Shown: piece by piece, positions 27,595 through 36,584 of the stretch
Layout: each line of letters starts with the position of its first letter
Position numbering within the stretch: position 1 is the stretch's first letter
Source of the DNA: Lentisphaeria bacterium
GTDB lineage: Bacteria > Verrucomicrobiota > Lentisphaeria > Victivallales > Victivallaceae
Direction: 5' to 3'
Length of the DNA: 52,694 nucleotides
Assembly: GCA_017504435.1 (NCBI GenBank)
Contig: JAFVRD010000033.1
Coordinates: 1-52,694 of the forward strand
Program-made: the position numbers and the translations under genes
Notes under the pieces: generated by a model
Seen by the model: the letters and a program-made list of their open reading frames with translations, nothing else
Databases searched by the model: none
Told to the model about the DNA's origin: nothing

Positions 27595-28589
27595 TTCATT
27601 TTCTCCACTTTATCAGCGATTTCCGATGCTGCCGCACCGGCATCCAAATCCCAACAGCGGTAACTGCCGTCCGGGCAAAAACGTTTCAAACATCCTGAAC
27701 ACGGGCTTCCGGCGGTCAGTGTGCCGCACTTTTCCCCCCATGGGCCGGTCAACTCCGGATCGGTCGGTCCGTAAAGTCCGAAAACCGGCCGGTTCAATGC
27801 GGCAGCGGCATGCAGCGGACCTGAATCATTGCCGACTGCGAAGTCAGCATTACGGAGCAATTCAAACAACTCCCCGATGGAGGTTTTTCCTGCCATATTC
27901 ACTACTCCGTTGCCAATGGCTCCGGCGATCTCCCGTTCCTGGGGACTTCCGGCGGCGATGAATGTGAGACCGGGAAATTTTTTGCGTAATTCCACGGCAA
28001 GTTTACCGAAAAATTCCGGCGGGAAACGTTTGCTTTCCCAGCGCGTACCCGGCAGAAAAACCGCATAATGTTCCGGCAGTTCCGGCAATCCTGCCGCAGC
28101 CGCCGGATTTTCAGGTAATTCGGTCTGCCGGAGAGTGCCTTTCAAATCAAAAATCTGCCGTGCCAACGCTCCGCATCTGTCCACGGCATGCCCCGGCTGA
28201 ACGGAAATTTTACGGTTGTAGAATATTCCGGCACTTTTTTCTCTGGGAGAAGCAAAACCGGCTTTGACTGCCGCACGGGAGAGTCCCAGCAGAAAACCGC
28301 TGCGGAACAAGCCTTGAAAATCCACGGCAAAATCATATTTTTCCCGGCGCAGTTCCCGGTATAAACGGCACATTTCCGGCAGAAAAGTGCTGAACTTACC
28401 TAATTTGCGCCGTTCAAAAATAATACGGCGTCTGACCGGCAGCGGTGAATAATCCAGTAAAGGCACAAATTCCGGGTTGACCACAAAATCTGCTGTCATT
28501 TCCGGGTATTGTTCATGCAGCAGAGCCAGTGCGGGGAAAAGATGGACAATATCTCCGAAACTGCTCGGTTTTACCACTAGAATATGCAC
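27591..28589 (-). CDS. Family 9 glycosyltransferase (heptosyltransferase-like)
   Basis: The 332-residue protein belongs to GT9, the ADP-heptose:LPS heptosyltransferase family (GT-B fold). It shows ILVVKPSSFGDIVHLFPAL at the N-terminus, AVDFQGLFRSGFLLGLSRA, VFLPGTRWESKRFPPEFF and the donor-binding NADFAVGNDSGPLHAAAAL..FGLYGPTDP. A C-terminal cysteine cluster (CGTLTAGSPCSGCLKRFC) is common in this family. The open frame extends back to 28709, inside the upstream phosphoesterase gene, but GTG at 28589 preceded by AAGAGG gives the correct family start and removes the overlap. It points to an LPS-like core in the outer membrane. Confidence 0.9.
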   Translation of the reverse strand: MHILVVKPSSFGDIVHLFPALALLHEQYPEMTADFVVNPEFVPLLDYSPLPVRRRIIFERRKLGKFSTFLPEMCRLYRELRREKYDFAVDFQGLFRSGFLLGLSRAAVKAGFASPREKSAGIFYNRKISVQPGHAVDRCGALARQIFDLKGTLRQTELPENPAAAAGLPELPEHYAVFLPGTRWESKRFPPEFFGKLAVELRKKFPGLTFIAAGSPQEREIAGAIGNGVVNMAGKTSIGELFELLRNADFAVGNDSGPLHAAAALNRPVFGLYGPTDPELTGPWGEKCGTLTAGSPCSGCLKRFCPDGSYRCWDLDAGAAASEIADKVEKMK

Positions 28590-28617
28590 TGTTGACCTCT
28601 TATCGTTTCCCAGTGAC

Positions 28618-29427
28618 TTATTGCCCGGCTTCCAAACGCCATGCCAGACGTTCCGGCAATCCTGCCGCCCGGATTTTTTCCTGTGCCGCCGCAATGTTGT
28701 AGGGGACACGGTAGCGTGAAACTGTCATCGTCTGATCATCGAAAACGGCAAAACTTGACCGGGGGTCATTATTGCGCGGCTGACCGATGCTGCCGATATT
28801 GAAAAGATATTTGTGACCTTTTTCCAGTTGAACCGGCAATTCATCTGCCAGTGAAAAATCTTCATCAGCTTCCGGATAATAAAAGTTGTGTTCCCATTCT
28901 TCGATCCGGTCGACAAGTTTTCGTCCGGTCATCAGAGGAGCTTTGTCAAAAGCCACCGGCACATGGGAGTGCCCGCAGAAACATATCTGCGTACGCTGAT
29001 AGGAAAAATTACCTACGGCATGGTGGGAGTCAAAAACATACCCCCAGGTGTCCGGTGAATCCAGTGTCGCATGTACCAGAGTTATCGGTGTTCCCGGTAT
29101 GCTGGCGCGCAGCGGCATGGCATCCAGAAAGTCCAGATCCTCATCGTTGAGCTGCTGTCTGGTCCACTGGATGGCGATGGTGGCATTTTTGTTGAATCCC
29201 GCCAGTTCCGTGTTGCCGCTGATGGTGTATTCGTCGTGGTTGCCCCGGACTGAAGCAAGAAAATTCAATTCTCTTGCCATATCCAGACAGCGTTGCGGAT
29301 CGGCATTGTATCCGACCAGATCGCCCAGAAACAAATAATGATCCACTCCCAGTGCGGCGCACTTTTCCAATACAGCGGCAAACGCATCTGAATTGGCATG
29401 GATGTCACTCAACACCGCATATTTCAT
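28618..29427 (-). CDS. Calcineurin-like metallophosphoesterase
   Basis: The 269-residue protein has the full set of metallophosphoesterase metal motifs in order: SDIHANSDA, GDLVGYNADP, RGNHDEY, LVHATLD and CGHSHVPV. These bind two metal ions and hydrolyse phosphomonoesters, phosphodiesters or dinucleotides in the YfcE/MJ0936-like branch. The substrate is not predictable. It is the first gene of the minus-strand run that continues with the GT9 gene 28 bases downstream, and it has GAGG upstream of the ATG. I found no good promoter in the 60 bases before it, so it may be transcribed by read-through from rnpB. Confidence 0.88.
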   Translation of the reverse strand: MKYAVLSDIHANSDAFAAVLEKCAALGVDHYLFLGDLVGYNADPQRCLDMARELNFLASVRGNHDEYTISGNTELAGFNKNATIAIQWTRQQLNDEDLDFLDAMPLRASIPGTPITLVHATLDSPDTWGYVFDSHHAVGNFSYQRTQICFCGHSHVPVAFDKAPLMTGRKLVDRIEEWEHNFYYPEADEDFSLADELPVQLEKGHKYLFNIGSIGQPRNNDPRSSFAVFDDQTMTVSRYRVPYNIAAAQEKIRAAGLPERLAWRLEAGQ

Positions 29428-29486
29428 AACTTTGTCCTCAACCTTTCTGAAATATATAAATTTTCATAACATCTGAAACAAAGGAG

Positions 29487-29852
29487 ATATACTGACCGCT
29501 GTAAGCCGGATTCTGTACTGCTTTGCAGCAGCGGCAATCATCTGTCTGTGCGACCAGAACCCGGGGTTTATAACGCCGCGAGCCACGGCTCACCCCCTAT
29601 TTGGTCTTGCTGCGGGAGGAGTTTACCATGCGGCGGAGCTCTCACTGCCGCCCGGTGGGCTCTTACCCCACCCTTTCACCCTTACTTCCGGAAAACCGGA
29701 AGCGGTTTGCTTTCTGTTGCACTGGTCTTTCCGCAGAATATGGTCTGCAGCATCCATCTTTTCAAATGGACTCCCTGCTCTGTGCAGTCCGGACTTTCCT
29801 CAACAGGGCGCAAAAAGCCCCTGCCGCGATTGCCCGCGGTCAATATATATCC
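29487..29852 (-). ncRNA. rnpB: RNase P RNA (bacterial type A)
   Basis: The minus strand carries the catalytic RNA that matures tRNA 5' ends. Diagnostic conserved blocks appear in order: GAGGAAAGTCCGGACTG (29785-29801), GACCAGTGCAACAGAAAGCA, AGTAAGGGTGAAAGGGTG, GGTAAGAGCCCACCG, ATGGTAAACTCC, CAAGACCAAATAGGG and finally ACAGAATCCGGCTTAC. The ends pair to form P1: about 13 bases near 29836-29848 are complementary to 29487-29499. The length of about 365 bases fits type A. Start and end are placed from P1 and the promoter and may be off by a few bases. Confidence 0.96.
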
Positions 29853-29858
29853 GTATAT

Positions 29859-29887
29859 AATATAACCACCGCCCGGACAATATGCAA
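29859..29887 (-). promoter_or_regulatory. Promoter of rnpB
   Basis: On the minus strand TTGCAT (29882-29887) and TATATT (29859-29864) are separated by 17 bases. It lies immediately before the P1 helix of RNase P RNA, which independently supports this promoter pattern. Confidence 0.75.
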
Positions 29888-29924
29888 GGGGGATTTCGGC
29901 AAAATTACCGATAACACTGGATTT

Positions 29925-30602
29925 TCAAGGTGTGGATATCTGAATGTTGCGGAAAGAGTTGACTCCTTCCGAACCGACGATCCCCACTTTGAAGCTGCCG
30001 GTTATTTCTGCAGTGTAAGCACTCAGGAGTTTGTCTCCTCCGTAAACATCAATAAAGCGTTTGCCTTTACGGGTATAAAACTTCACGGTCAGACGGTGAA
30101 ATTTGTTTGCTGTGAAAACACCTTTTTCCAGGAAAGAACTTTTTTTGACATACTTCGGCGTGCCGTTTTCAAAATAGTGAAACCATATATTCAAACCGTT
30201 ATCGTACAGAATGATCTCAAAATGTTCCGCCAATTCGGTTCGATCACCGCTTTTACGCAGCGGTTCGGCGGCGATCAGGATCCCCGGAGCCATCCGGTAT
30301 GCAAATTTACAATCCATTGAAATCGTGATATCGCCGGAAAATGAACGCTTGAAAAGCATTCCGGTAAATGTGGTCGTCGAACTGGTGACAAACGTTGCCG
30401 GATCGGTTCCATCCGGGACTTTGTTGACGATCATATCCGGATGCTGTACCCATTCTCCCCGGTAATCGGAACGGGGACTTTTGACCATTTCCCAATCATC
30501 CATGCTCCAAGTTCCCTGAGCCAGCGGAGTTTCGTAAATTACGGCGGCTTGAGCGGACAGGGATAATACCAGCAGGAGCATCGGAAACATTTTTTTGCAC
30601 AT
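29925..30602 (-). CDS. Secreted beta-sandwich (LamG/3-keto-disaccharide hydrolase-like) protein
   Basis: The 225-residue protein starts with a signal peptide (KKMFPMLLLVLSLSAQA, cleavage about residue 19). The mature part ends with SFKVGIVGSEGVNSFRNIQI, a strand pattern typical of concanavalin-A-like lectin/glucanase folds such as LamG and the 3-keto-disaccharide hydrolase (DUF1080-like) domain. FHRLTVKFYTRKGKRFIDVYGG fits the preceding strands. No catalytic motif can be named, so carbohydrate binding or hydrolysis is inference. It is a single-gene unit with its own promoter (30646-30673), divergent from the GT-C gene. Confidence 0.75.
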   Translation of the reverse strand: MCKKMFPMLLLVLSLSAQAAVIYETPLAQGTWSMDDWEMVKSPRSDYRGEWVQHPDMIVNKVPDGTDPATFVTSSTTTFTGMLFKRSFSGDITISMDCKFAYRMAPGILIAAEPLRKSGDRTELAEHFEIILYDNGLNIWFHYFENGTPKYVKKSSFLEKGVFTANKFHRLTVKFYTRKGKRFIDVYGGDKLLSAYTAEITGSFKVGIVGSEGVNSFRNIQISTP

Positions 30603-30645
30603 ATTGTTTTCTCCGGAACATTTTTTTTTTGATTGCGTTTCACAT

Positions 30646-30673
30646 AATATAGCGTTTATACAGATATTTGCAA
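30646..30673 (-). promoter_or_regulatory. Promoter of the secreted beta-sandwich protein gene
   Basis: On the minus strand TTGCAA (30668-30673) and TATATT (30646-30651) are separated by 16 bases. Confidence 0.58.
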
Positions 30674-30680
30674 AAAAAAC

Positions 30681-30709
30681 TTGTTTTAATCTTCAAGATG
30701 TGTTATATT
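30681..30709 (+). promoter_or_regulatory. Promoter of the GT-C-like membrane protein gene
   Basis: TTGTTT (30681-30686) and TATATT (30704-30709) are separated by 17 bases, back to back with the preceding minus-strand promoter. Confidence 0.58.
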
Positions 30710-30749
30710 CAAACGGGATTATGTGATTGAGTCAATGAAGGAAAAAGTG

Positions 30750-32318
30750 ATGCTGACCCGTAAAAAAATATTATTATCCGTTTTGCTCTTTGCCGCTGCA
30801 GTGCGGGGGATTTTTGCCTGCATGTTCAGCAATTCGATGTTCCGCAGTTATCATCTGGTGCCGGGACTGGATATGCAGACCTTGCTGCGTTTTGCTGAAT
30901 GGGGAACTCCGCAGGCGGTTTTTCCGCCTTTTTTCTCTCCCCACCGGCTGCTGCTTTATGTGAATTGGTTCTGCCACGGAGGAAAACATGAAACGGGGTG
31001 GATCTTTGCCGTGCAGGCTCTGTTGGGAATTCTTGCTTCTCTGGTAATTGCCGATCTGACTTTGAGTTTGACCGGAAAAAAGCGCGGCGCGCTGGTGGCA
31101 GGGATGGTTTCGGCGGCATGTTTGCCGTTTTTAGTGTATGAATTTTCGGTGCTGCAGGATTCGATGGCGGTATATTTGACGCTTTTTGCGGCATGGGGGA
31201 GTGCGAAAGCTCTCCGGTACCGGTTTGCGTTGAAATGGGCGGTGATTTCCGGCGTTTTATGGAGTTTTGCGCTCAGCGGCAGACCGGCTGCACTGCTTTT
31301 TGCCGGTGCCGCCGGAGTATGGGGGGCTTACCGGATGTACCGTCTGGGCAAATACCGGAGGTTCGTTGTTTTTCTGCTGACACTGGCGGTAATGCTGGGG
31401 ACATACAGCAGTTTCAATAAATTTCAGGGATGGGATTTTTCGCCGTTTTATCCGGTAATGGGGTATGCCAAAACGTTCAATTCAGTTCCCGGAGACGCGC
31501 CTGCATCGGAATATACGGTTTTATTTAATGCCGTCCGGCGGGTGCCGTGGCTCTTTGCCGCTTATGAACGCATGGAAAATCAGAATATCTATTTCTGGTG
31601 TGAAAAGCTGCCGCTTTTGCATATTCTGCCTGCGCCCGGAATAGTTGTTCCGGCGGCGGCGGCGGCATTTCTGATATTGCTTGCTGCCGGATATTGGAAA
31701 AAAGAACGCTTCTGGTATATTGCCGTTCCGGTACTGACATTGGCTCTGCCGCTGTGTACCAGGGATGTCATCGGACGTTACCGCCTGATGCTGGTACCGT
31801 ATTTCATCATTGCGCCGGTAATGGCTTTTTATGCTTACCGTAATTTACCGGTACGCAGAAAATATTTTGCTTTGTTCATGGGAGGGCTGGCGGCCGCGGT
31901 ATCGGTATACTGCGGCTTATCCATGCCCCGGAACCGGGCGGCAGATCTGCATGCATGGGCTTTGGCGATGCAAAACACTCCCGGTGCTGCCAAAACGGAG
32001 GTCATTGCCGCTTATCTTGATTATTGGGATGCCGCACCGGCTTCTCCGCAAGCATTTATTTCGGCGATGAGCTGTCTTTTCAGGTACAATGAATTGTCAA
32101 CTGCGGAAAGACTGCTTCCGGTCGCACAAAAATATGGAATATCCGGAGATCTGACCGGTTATTTTTATATGTGGATCGCCGTCCTTCGGAATGATCCGGT
32201 CAGCGTGAGCCGGATATGTGCGTCGATAAATCCGGATAATCTGCCCGCAGAACAGCAAAAAATCTTTTTGCGTGTCCGGTCTGATACCATAAGGATGTTG
32301 CATAAACAGAAAAAGTGA
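30750..32318 (+). CDS. Polytopic membrane protein, GT-C glycosyltransferase-like
   Basis: The protein (522 residues from the chosen ATG) has an N-terminal membrane helix (ILLSVLLFAAAVRGIFA), a first external loop with an acidic residue (YHLVPGLDMQTLLRFAEWG), about ten further membrane segments, and a soluble C-terminal part of about 120 residues that looks helical, possibly TPR-like. This matches the layout of dolichyl-phosphate-mannose or ArnT-type GT-C enzymes, which transfer sugars from polyprenyl carriers on the outer face of the membrane. No DxD or ExD motif is certain, so the family is tentative. ATGs at 30723 or 30735 are possible, but AAGGA seven bases before 30750 decides the start. 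Confidence 0.7.
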   Translation: MLTRKKILLSVLLFAAAVRGIFACMFSNSMFRSYHLVPGLDMQTLLRFAEWGTPQAVFPPFFSPHRLLLYVNWFCHGGKHETGWIFAVQALLGILASLVIADLTLSLTGKKRGALVAGMVSAACLPFLVYEFSVLQDSMAVYLTLFAAWGSAKALRYRFALKWAVISGVLWSFALSGRPAALLFAGAAGVWGAYRMYRLGKYRRFVVFLLTLAVMLGTYSSFNKFQGWDFSPFYPVMGYAKTFNSVPGDAPASEYTVLFNAVRRVPWLFAAYERMENQNIYFWCEKLPLLHILPAPGIVVPAAAAAFLILLAAGYWKKERFWYIAVPVLTLALPLCTRDVIGRYRLMLVPYFIIAPVMAFYAYRNLPVRRKYFALFMGGLAAAVSVYCGLSMPRNRAADLHAWALAMQNTPGAAKTEVIAAYLDYWDAAPASPQAFISAMSCLFRYNELSTAERLLPVAQKYGISGDLTGYFYMWIAVLRNDPVSVSRICASINPDNLPAEQQKIFLRVRSDTIRMLHKQKK

Positions 32319-32326
32319 ATTATATT
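32298..32326 (+). promoter_or_regulatory. Promoter of metG
   Basis: TTGCAT (32298-32303) and TATATT (32321-32326) are separated by 17 bases. The -35 box is inside the last codons of the preceding membrane protein gene. A six-base-pair hairpin (32349-32366) lies in the leader, with no visible T-box features. Confidence 0.62.
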
Positions 32327-32424
32327 ATAAAGACGTAATTGTTCAAGTTCTCAAAAATTCTTGAGACTCAGCGTTGTGAATTTGATAAAAATAACAATAT
32401 TTGTTTTTAATACGAGGTATTGCC

Positions 32425-34368
32425 ATGAGTGGAAAATTTTATATCACCACCCCCATTTATTATGTCAATGACCGTCCTCATATCGGTCATGCTTACACTA
32501 CGATTCTGGCGGATGTGCTGGCACGGTTTCACCGTTCGCTCGGGCACGACACCTTTTTTCTGACCGGAACCGATGAACACGGACAGAAAGTGCAGAATGC
32601 TGCAGAAAAACGGGGCGTTGCCCCTTTGCAGCATTGCGATGAGACGGTAGTGCGTTTTCAGGAACTCTGGAAACGTCTGGGCATCACCAATGACCGTTTT
32701 ATCCGCACGACTCAGGCGGAACACAAACGGGTGGTTTCGGAGATCATGCAGGAACTTTACGACCGTGGCGAGATCTACAAAGCCGATTACACCGGCTGGT
32801 ACTGCGTGGGGTGTGAACGGTTTTTTACGGAAAAAGATCTGGTTGACGGTAAATGTCCGGATTGCGGACGGGATGTGAATGCGATCACCGAAAGCAACTA
32901 TTTTTTCCGGATGAGCAAATATCAGGATTGGCTGATCGGACATATCAAATCCAATCCCGAATTCATTTTGCCGGCATTCCGTGCCAATGAAACGCTGGGA
33001 TTTCTGAAAAAACCGTTGGGAGACCTCTGCATTTCCCGTCCCAAATCCCGTTTGAGCTGGGGCATCGAGCTGCCTTTTGACAAAGATTACGTCTGCTATG
33101 TCTGGTTTGATGCTTTGATCAACTATATTTCCGGAGTTGGATACCGCACTGATGCGGATAATTTCGCCAACCGCTGGCCCGCCAGCTGTCATTTGATCGG
33201 TAAAGACATTCTGACCACCCACAGTGTGTACTGGCCCACTATGCTCAAAGCGATGGGACTGCCGATGCCCAAAACTATTTTTGCCCACGGCTGGTGGCTC
33301 ACCGGAAATTCCAAGATGAGCAAATCGCTTGGTAATGTGGTCAATCCGATGGATATGATCGACCGTGCCGGAGTGGATGCGTTCCGTTACTTTCTGCTGG
33401 CAGAGATGTCGCCGGGCAATGATGCCAATTTCAGTGAAGATGCGTTTATTGCCCGTTACAACAGTGATCTTGCCAACGATCTGGGCAATCTGCTTTCCCG
33501 GGTCAGTAAATTGACTGTCCGTGCTACCGGCGGAGTTATTCCGGAACCTGTGGAATCCGGTGATGGTGATGCTGAACTTGCCCAAGCGGTTGCTGATGCA
33601 GTTGCCGCAATGGAGGAGAGTTTGCGTTCTTTCAAGCTCGATCAGGGTATCAATGCGGCGATGAATGCGGTTCGCGCCGGCAACCGTTATCTGGAAAAAT
33701 GTGCGCCGTGGACACTTGCCAAAGAGGGCAAAACCGCCCGTTTGCATACTGTTTTGCACAATGCCGCCGACGCGATTTGCCGGGTTGCGGTGCTGCTGGA
33801 GCCGGTGATGCCGGAAAAGATGACCGAATTGCTCGGAGTTCTCGGTGTCGCTCCCGGAACGATTGCCGGGATATCTGCTCTGTCCGGATTCAAAAGCGTG
33901 GCAGGTTGTGTGATGAAAGAGACCACTCCGCTTTTCCCCCGTATCATTGTGGAGGAGGAAACTCCTGCTCCTGCTGCCAAAGCGGAGAAAAAAGGTGAGA
34001 AAAAAACGGAAAAAACTGTTCCTGCCGCTGCAGTTGAACCGGTCGGATTGGTGACGATAGATCAATTTTTCCAGACCAAACTCAAAACCGCCAGAGTTCT
34101 TGCCGCTGAAAAGGTCGAAGGAGCCGATAAATTGCTGAAACTTCAGATCGAAGTCGGCAGTGAAACCCGGCAGCTTGTCGCCGGAGTAGCTCAATTCTAT
34201 ACTCCGGATGAGATCGTCGGCAAAACCATTGTGATCGTTGCCAATCTCAAACCTGCCAAGATCCGCGGCATTGAATCTCAAGGCATGCTGCTGGCGGCAA
34301 AAGACGGCAAAAATCTCAAACTGGTCACGGTTGATGGGACGATGCCCTCCGGTGTGGAGATCGGGTAA
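32425..34368 (+). CDS. metG: Methionyl-tRNA synthetase
   Basis: MetG charges tRNA-Met with methionine. The 647-residue protein begins KFYITTPIYYVNDRPHIGHAYTTI (HIGH motif PHIGH), has a zinc knuckle with two CxxC pairs (CVGCERF and CPDCGRD), and the KMSKS loop GNSKMSKSLGNVV. An anticodon-binding helical domain follows, then a lysine- and alanine-rich linker (about residues 510 to 540) and a C-terminal tRNA-binding OB domain (FFQTKLKTARVLAAEKVEGADKLLKLQIEVG) that aids dimerisation and tRNA binding. The ATG at 32425 is preceded by GAGG; an upstream in-frame ATG at 32401 lacks a ribosome site. Confidence 0.97.
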   Translation: MSGKFYITTPIYYVNDRPHIGHAYTTILADVLARFHRSLGHDTFFLTGTDEHGQKVQNAAEKRGVAPLQHCDETVVRFQELWKRLGITNDRFIRTTQAEHKRVVSEIMQELYDRGEIYKADYTGWYCVGCERFFTEKDLVDGKCPDCGRDVNAITESNYFFRMSKYQDWLIGHIKSNPEFILPAFRANETLGFLKKPLGDLCISRPKSRLSWGIELPFDKDYVCYVWFDALINYISGVGYRTDADNFANRWPASCHLIGKDILTTHSVYWPTMLKAMGLPMPKTIFAHGWWLTGNSKMSKSLGNVVNPMDMIDRAGVDAFRYFLLAEMSPGNDANFSEDAFIARYNSDLANDLGNLLSRVSKLTVRATGGVIPEPVESGDGDAELAQAVADAVAAMEESLRSFKLDQGINAAMNAVRAGNRYLEKCAPWTLAKEGKTARLHTVLHNAADAICRVAVLLEPVMPEKMTELLGVLGVAPGTIAGISALSGFKSVAGCVMKETTPLFPRIIVEEETPAPAAKAEKKGEKKTEKTVPAAAVEPVGLVTIDQFFQTKLKTARVLAAEKVEGADKLLKLQIEVGSETRQLVAGVAQFYTPDEIVGKTIVIVANLKPAKIRGIESQGMLLAAKDGKNLKLVTVDGTMPSGVEIG

Positions 34369-34398
34369 TTGCAGATCTTGCCTTAATGACTGTATATT
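34369..34398 (+). promoter_or_regulatory. Possible promoter of the epimerase-peptidase operon
   Basis: TTGCAG (34369-34374) and TATATT (34393-34398) are separated by 18 bases, directly after the metG stop. Confidence 0.45.
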
Positions 34399-34444
34399 CG
34401 CAGTCAGCAGATAAATAAATGAATTTCATGGAAAGGATAATAAA

Positions 34445-35365
34445 ATGCGGGTATTGATCACAGGCGGAGCCGGTTTTATCGGCAGTCATCTGGTGGAACA
34501 TTTTCAAGGCAAAGCTGAAGTGCGGGTGCTTGACAGCCTGCGCAGCGGATATTTGAAAAATCTGGACGGTTTTGAGGTCGATTTTATCAAAGGCGACATT
34601 CGGGACCGTGCCATTGTGGACAAAGCGATGGAAGGTGTGGATTACGTCTTTCATCTTGCGGCAATGATCAGCGTTCCTGAATCCATGACCAAGATCGCCG
34701 AATGTATCGAGATCAATAACCTGGGCATGAATAACGTTCTGGAATCTGCCGCCGCCGCCGGAGTGAAAAAACTCTGTTTCAGCACCTCCGCCGCCATTTA
34801 CGGTGATAATCCGGTCGTTCCGAAAGTCGAGACCATGCTGCCGGAACCCAAAAGTCCGTATGCCATTACCAAACTGGACGGTGAGTATTACTGCAATATG
34901 TTCACCAAAGAGGGCAGATTGCAGACTGCCTGTCTGCGCTACTTCAACGTGTTCGGTCCCCGTCAGGATCCCAACAGTGCCTATGCGGCGGCAGTGCCGA
35001 TTTTTATTGAAAAGGCTTTGAACAATCAGGATATCACCGTATTCGGCGACGGTGAACAGACCCGGGACTTTGTCTTTGTCAAAGATGTGGTCGGAGCCAA
35101 TGCATTTTTTGCAATGAATGATATCACCGGAGTGCATAATATCGCTTACGGCGGCAGGATCACCATCAATGATCTGGCATCTGAAATCATCCGGTTGACC
35201 AATTCCAATGCGAAAATCGTCCATTTGCCGGAACGTGCCGGGGATGTGAAACACTCCATGGCGGCGGTGGATAAACTCAAAGCCACCGGATTTGTCCCGG
35301 CGCATACATTCAGTGATGCTCTGCGCCAGACCATAGATGCTTATATTGCCGCCCGGAAAAAATGA
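34445..35365 (+). CDS. NAD-dependent nucleotide-sugar epimerase/dehydratase
   Basis: The 306-residue protein is an extended short-chain dehydrogenase of the GalE/WbpP group. It shows the NAD-binding VLITGGAGFIGSHLVEH, VFHLAAMISVP, FSTSAAIYGDNP, and the catalytic SPYAITKLDGEYY (Tyr-X3-Lys), then LRYFNVFGPRQDPNSAYAAAVP and GDGEQTRDFVFVKDVV. Such enzymes convert UDP-glucose, UDP-GlcNAc or related sugars at C4, supplying surface-glycan precursors. PNSAYAAAVP is more usual in the UDP-GlcNAc 4-epimerase-like branch, but the substrate is inference. Its stop overlaps the start of the peptidase gene (ATGA). Confidence 0.9.
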   Translation: MRVLITGGAGFIGSHLVEHFQGKAEVRVLDSLRSGYLKNLDGFEVDFIKGDIRDRAIVDKAMEGVDYVFHLAAMISVPESMTKIAECIEINNLGMNNVLESAAAAGVKKLCFSTSAAIYGDNPVVPKVETMLPEPKSPYAITKLDGEYYCNMFTKEGRLQTACLRYFNVFGPRQDPNSAYAAAVPIFIEKALNNQDITVFGDGEQTRDFVFVKDVVGANAFFAMNDITGVHNIAYGGRITINDLASEIIRLTNSNAKIVHLPERAGDVKHSMAAVDKLKATGFVPAHTFSDALRQTIDAYIAARKK

Positions 35366-36543
35366 TTTCCGGCGCGGGAAAAATTTTTCTTGCAATTATG
35401 CTGATGCTTGGTTTTACAGGCATCAGCTTTTCCTGTTATGCCGGAGAAGTCTCCCGGTTGAACCGGGCGGCAAATCTGCCGCTTGCCGGAGAAACTTGGG
35501 AATTTGCCCCACTGAAAAAACGTCTGCGTTCGGTGCGGATAAATCTGCAATCCAGTCCCGGCAGGCACAGCGCGTTTCTGAACGGGAAAAAAGTTTTCGG
35601 TGAAGTGTGCATGGAGATCGCGGTCATCACCGACCGGAAAAATCAAAACGTATCTTCCATTGATTTTATCTTTGCCAATAAAGGAGACATCTCCCGACGT
35701 TCCGGTACAGCCATCCGGCAGAGCATCCGTTCTTTACGGGATAAATTGACCGTTGAATTCGGCAAACCGGAAAAAGGAACTCTGGGACCGGATACCAAAA
35801 AATTCCGCCGTGATGTTCAGGTGTGGCATTGCGGCGGCTGCGCGATCATGCTGGAGTCAGAACGCGGTGAATATGCGATCATCCATATCCGTCCGGCACA
35901 GCAGAGTGTATCGCGTAAGCCGGAGAAGATCGCCGGGGATCTCTCCGGTAATGTGGTGCGCAATGAATTCGGAGATGTATTCATCCGGGATATCCCCATG
36001 ATCGATCAGGGCGGCAAAGGTTATTGTGCCGTGGCGACAGCTGCCCGGGTGGTGATGTATCTGGGAATCAAAGATGCCGGGATGCACCTGCTTGCTGATG
36101 TAGCAAAATCCGATGCCGAAGACGGCACTTCGCTGGCAGCGTTGAATCAGGCTCTCAAACCGCTGTGCCGGGAATACGGTATGAAGCAGAAATTTATCGG
36201 GGAAGTTTCCGTAAAAGCGGTCAAAAAATACATAGACCGCGGAATTCCGGTGTTGTGGACGATGTTTGCAACTAATGAGTATGAGAGTATGCGCCGGAGC
36301 AATGCCAAATTGCGTATGCAAGCCGGATCTCCGGAGACATGGGCAAAAATACTGCGCAAGCAGCGTACGGTTAAAAGTTCCCGTAAAAATTCCCATTTGT
36401 GTTTGATTGTAGGTTATAATGAATTGACTGGGGAAATCGCAGTGAGCAATTCATGGGGCATTTATGAGAATATTCCGGGGTGGGTCCCGGAAAAATCCGC
36501 CCGCAAAGTATGTCAGAAATATGCCTTTGTGCTTTTGCCTTGA
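35362..36543 (+). CDS. Exported papain-like (C39-like) cysteine peptidase
   Basis: The 393-residue protein has a signal peptide (KIFLAIMLMLGFTGISFSCYAG, cleavage near residue 28), an N-terminal region of about 190 residues without a recognised family, then a peptidase-like domain: DQGGKGYCAVATAARVVMYLG contains the likely catalytic Cys (residue about 222), HLCLIVGYN the His, and AVSNSWG the Asn/Asp strand. This triad order is that of papain-like and C39-type peptidases. Its target is unknown. It is translationally coupled (ATGA) to the epimerase upstream, an unusual pairing. The catalytic assignment is by motif only. Confidence 0.8.
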   Translation: MISGAGKIFLAIMLMLGFTGISFSCYAGEVSRLNRAANLPLAGETWEFAPLKKRLRSVRINLQSSPGRHSAFLNGKKVFGEVCMEIAVITDRKNQNVSSIDFIFANKGDISRRSGTAIRQSIRSLRDKLTVEFGKPEKGTLGPDTKKFRRDVQVWHCGGCAIMLESERGEYAIIHIRPAQQSVSRKPEKIAGDLSGNVVRNEFGDVFIRDIPMIDQGGKGYCAVATAARVVMYLGIKDAGMHLLADVAKSDAEDGTSLAALNQALKPLCREYGMKQKFIGEVSVKAVKKYIDRGIPVLWTMFATNEYESMRRSNAKLRMQAGSPETWAKILRKQRTVKSSRKNSHLCLIVGYNELTGEIAVSNSWGIYENIPGWVPEKSARKVCQKYAFVLLP

Positions 36544-36584
36544 TTGTGAAACCATGATTTATTCAAGAGAAAGAGTTCGGATTT

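Noticed and set aside
21756-29427. Biosynthetic or defence island reading of the glycosyltransferase block
   Set aside because: The genes are ordinary envelope-glycan and RNA-modification families with host-like composition and promoters; no integrase, tRNA end or atypical base use marks an island.
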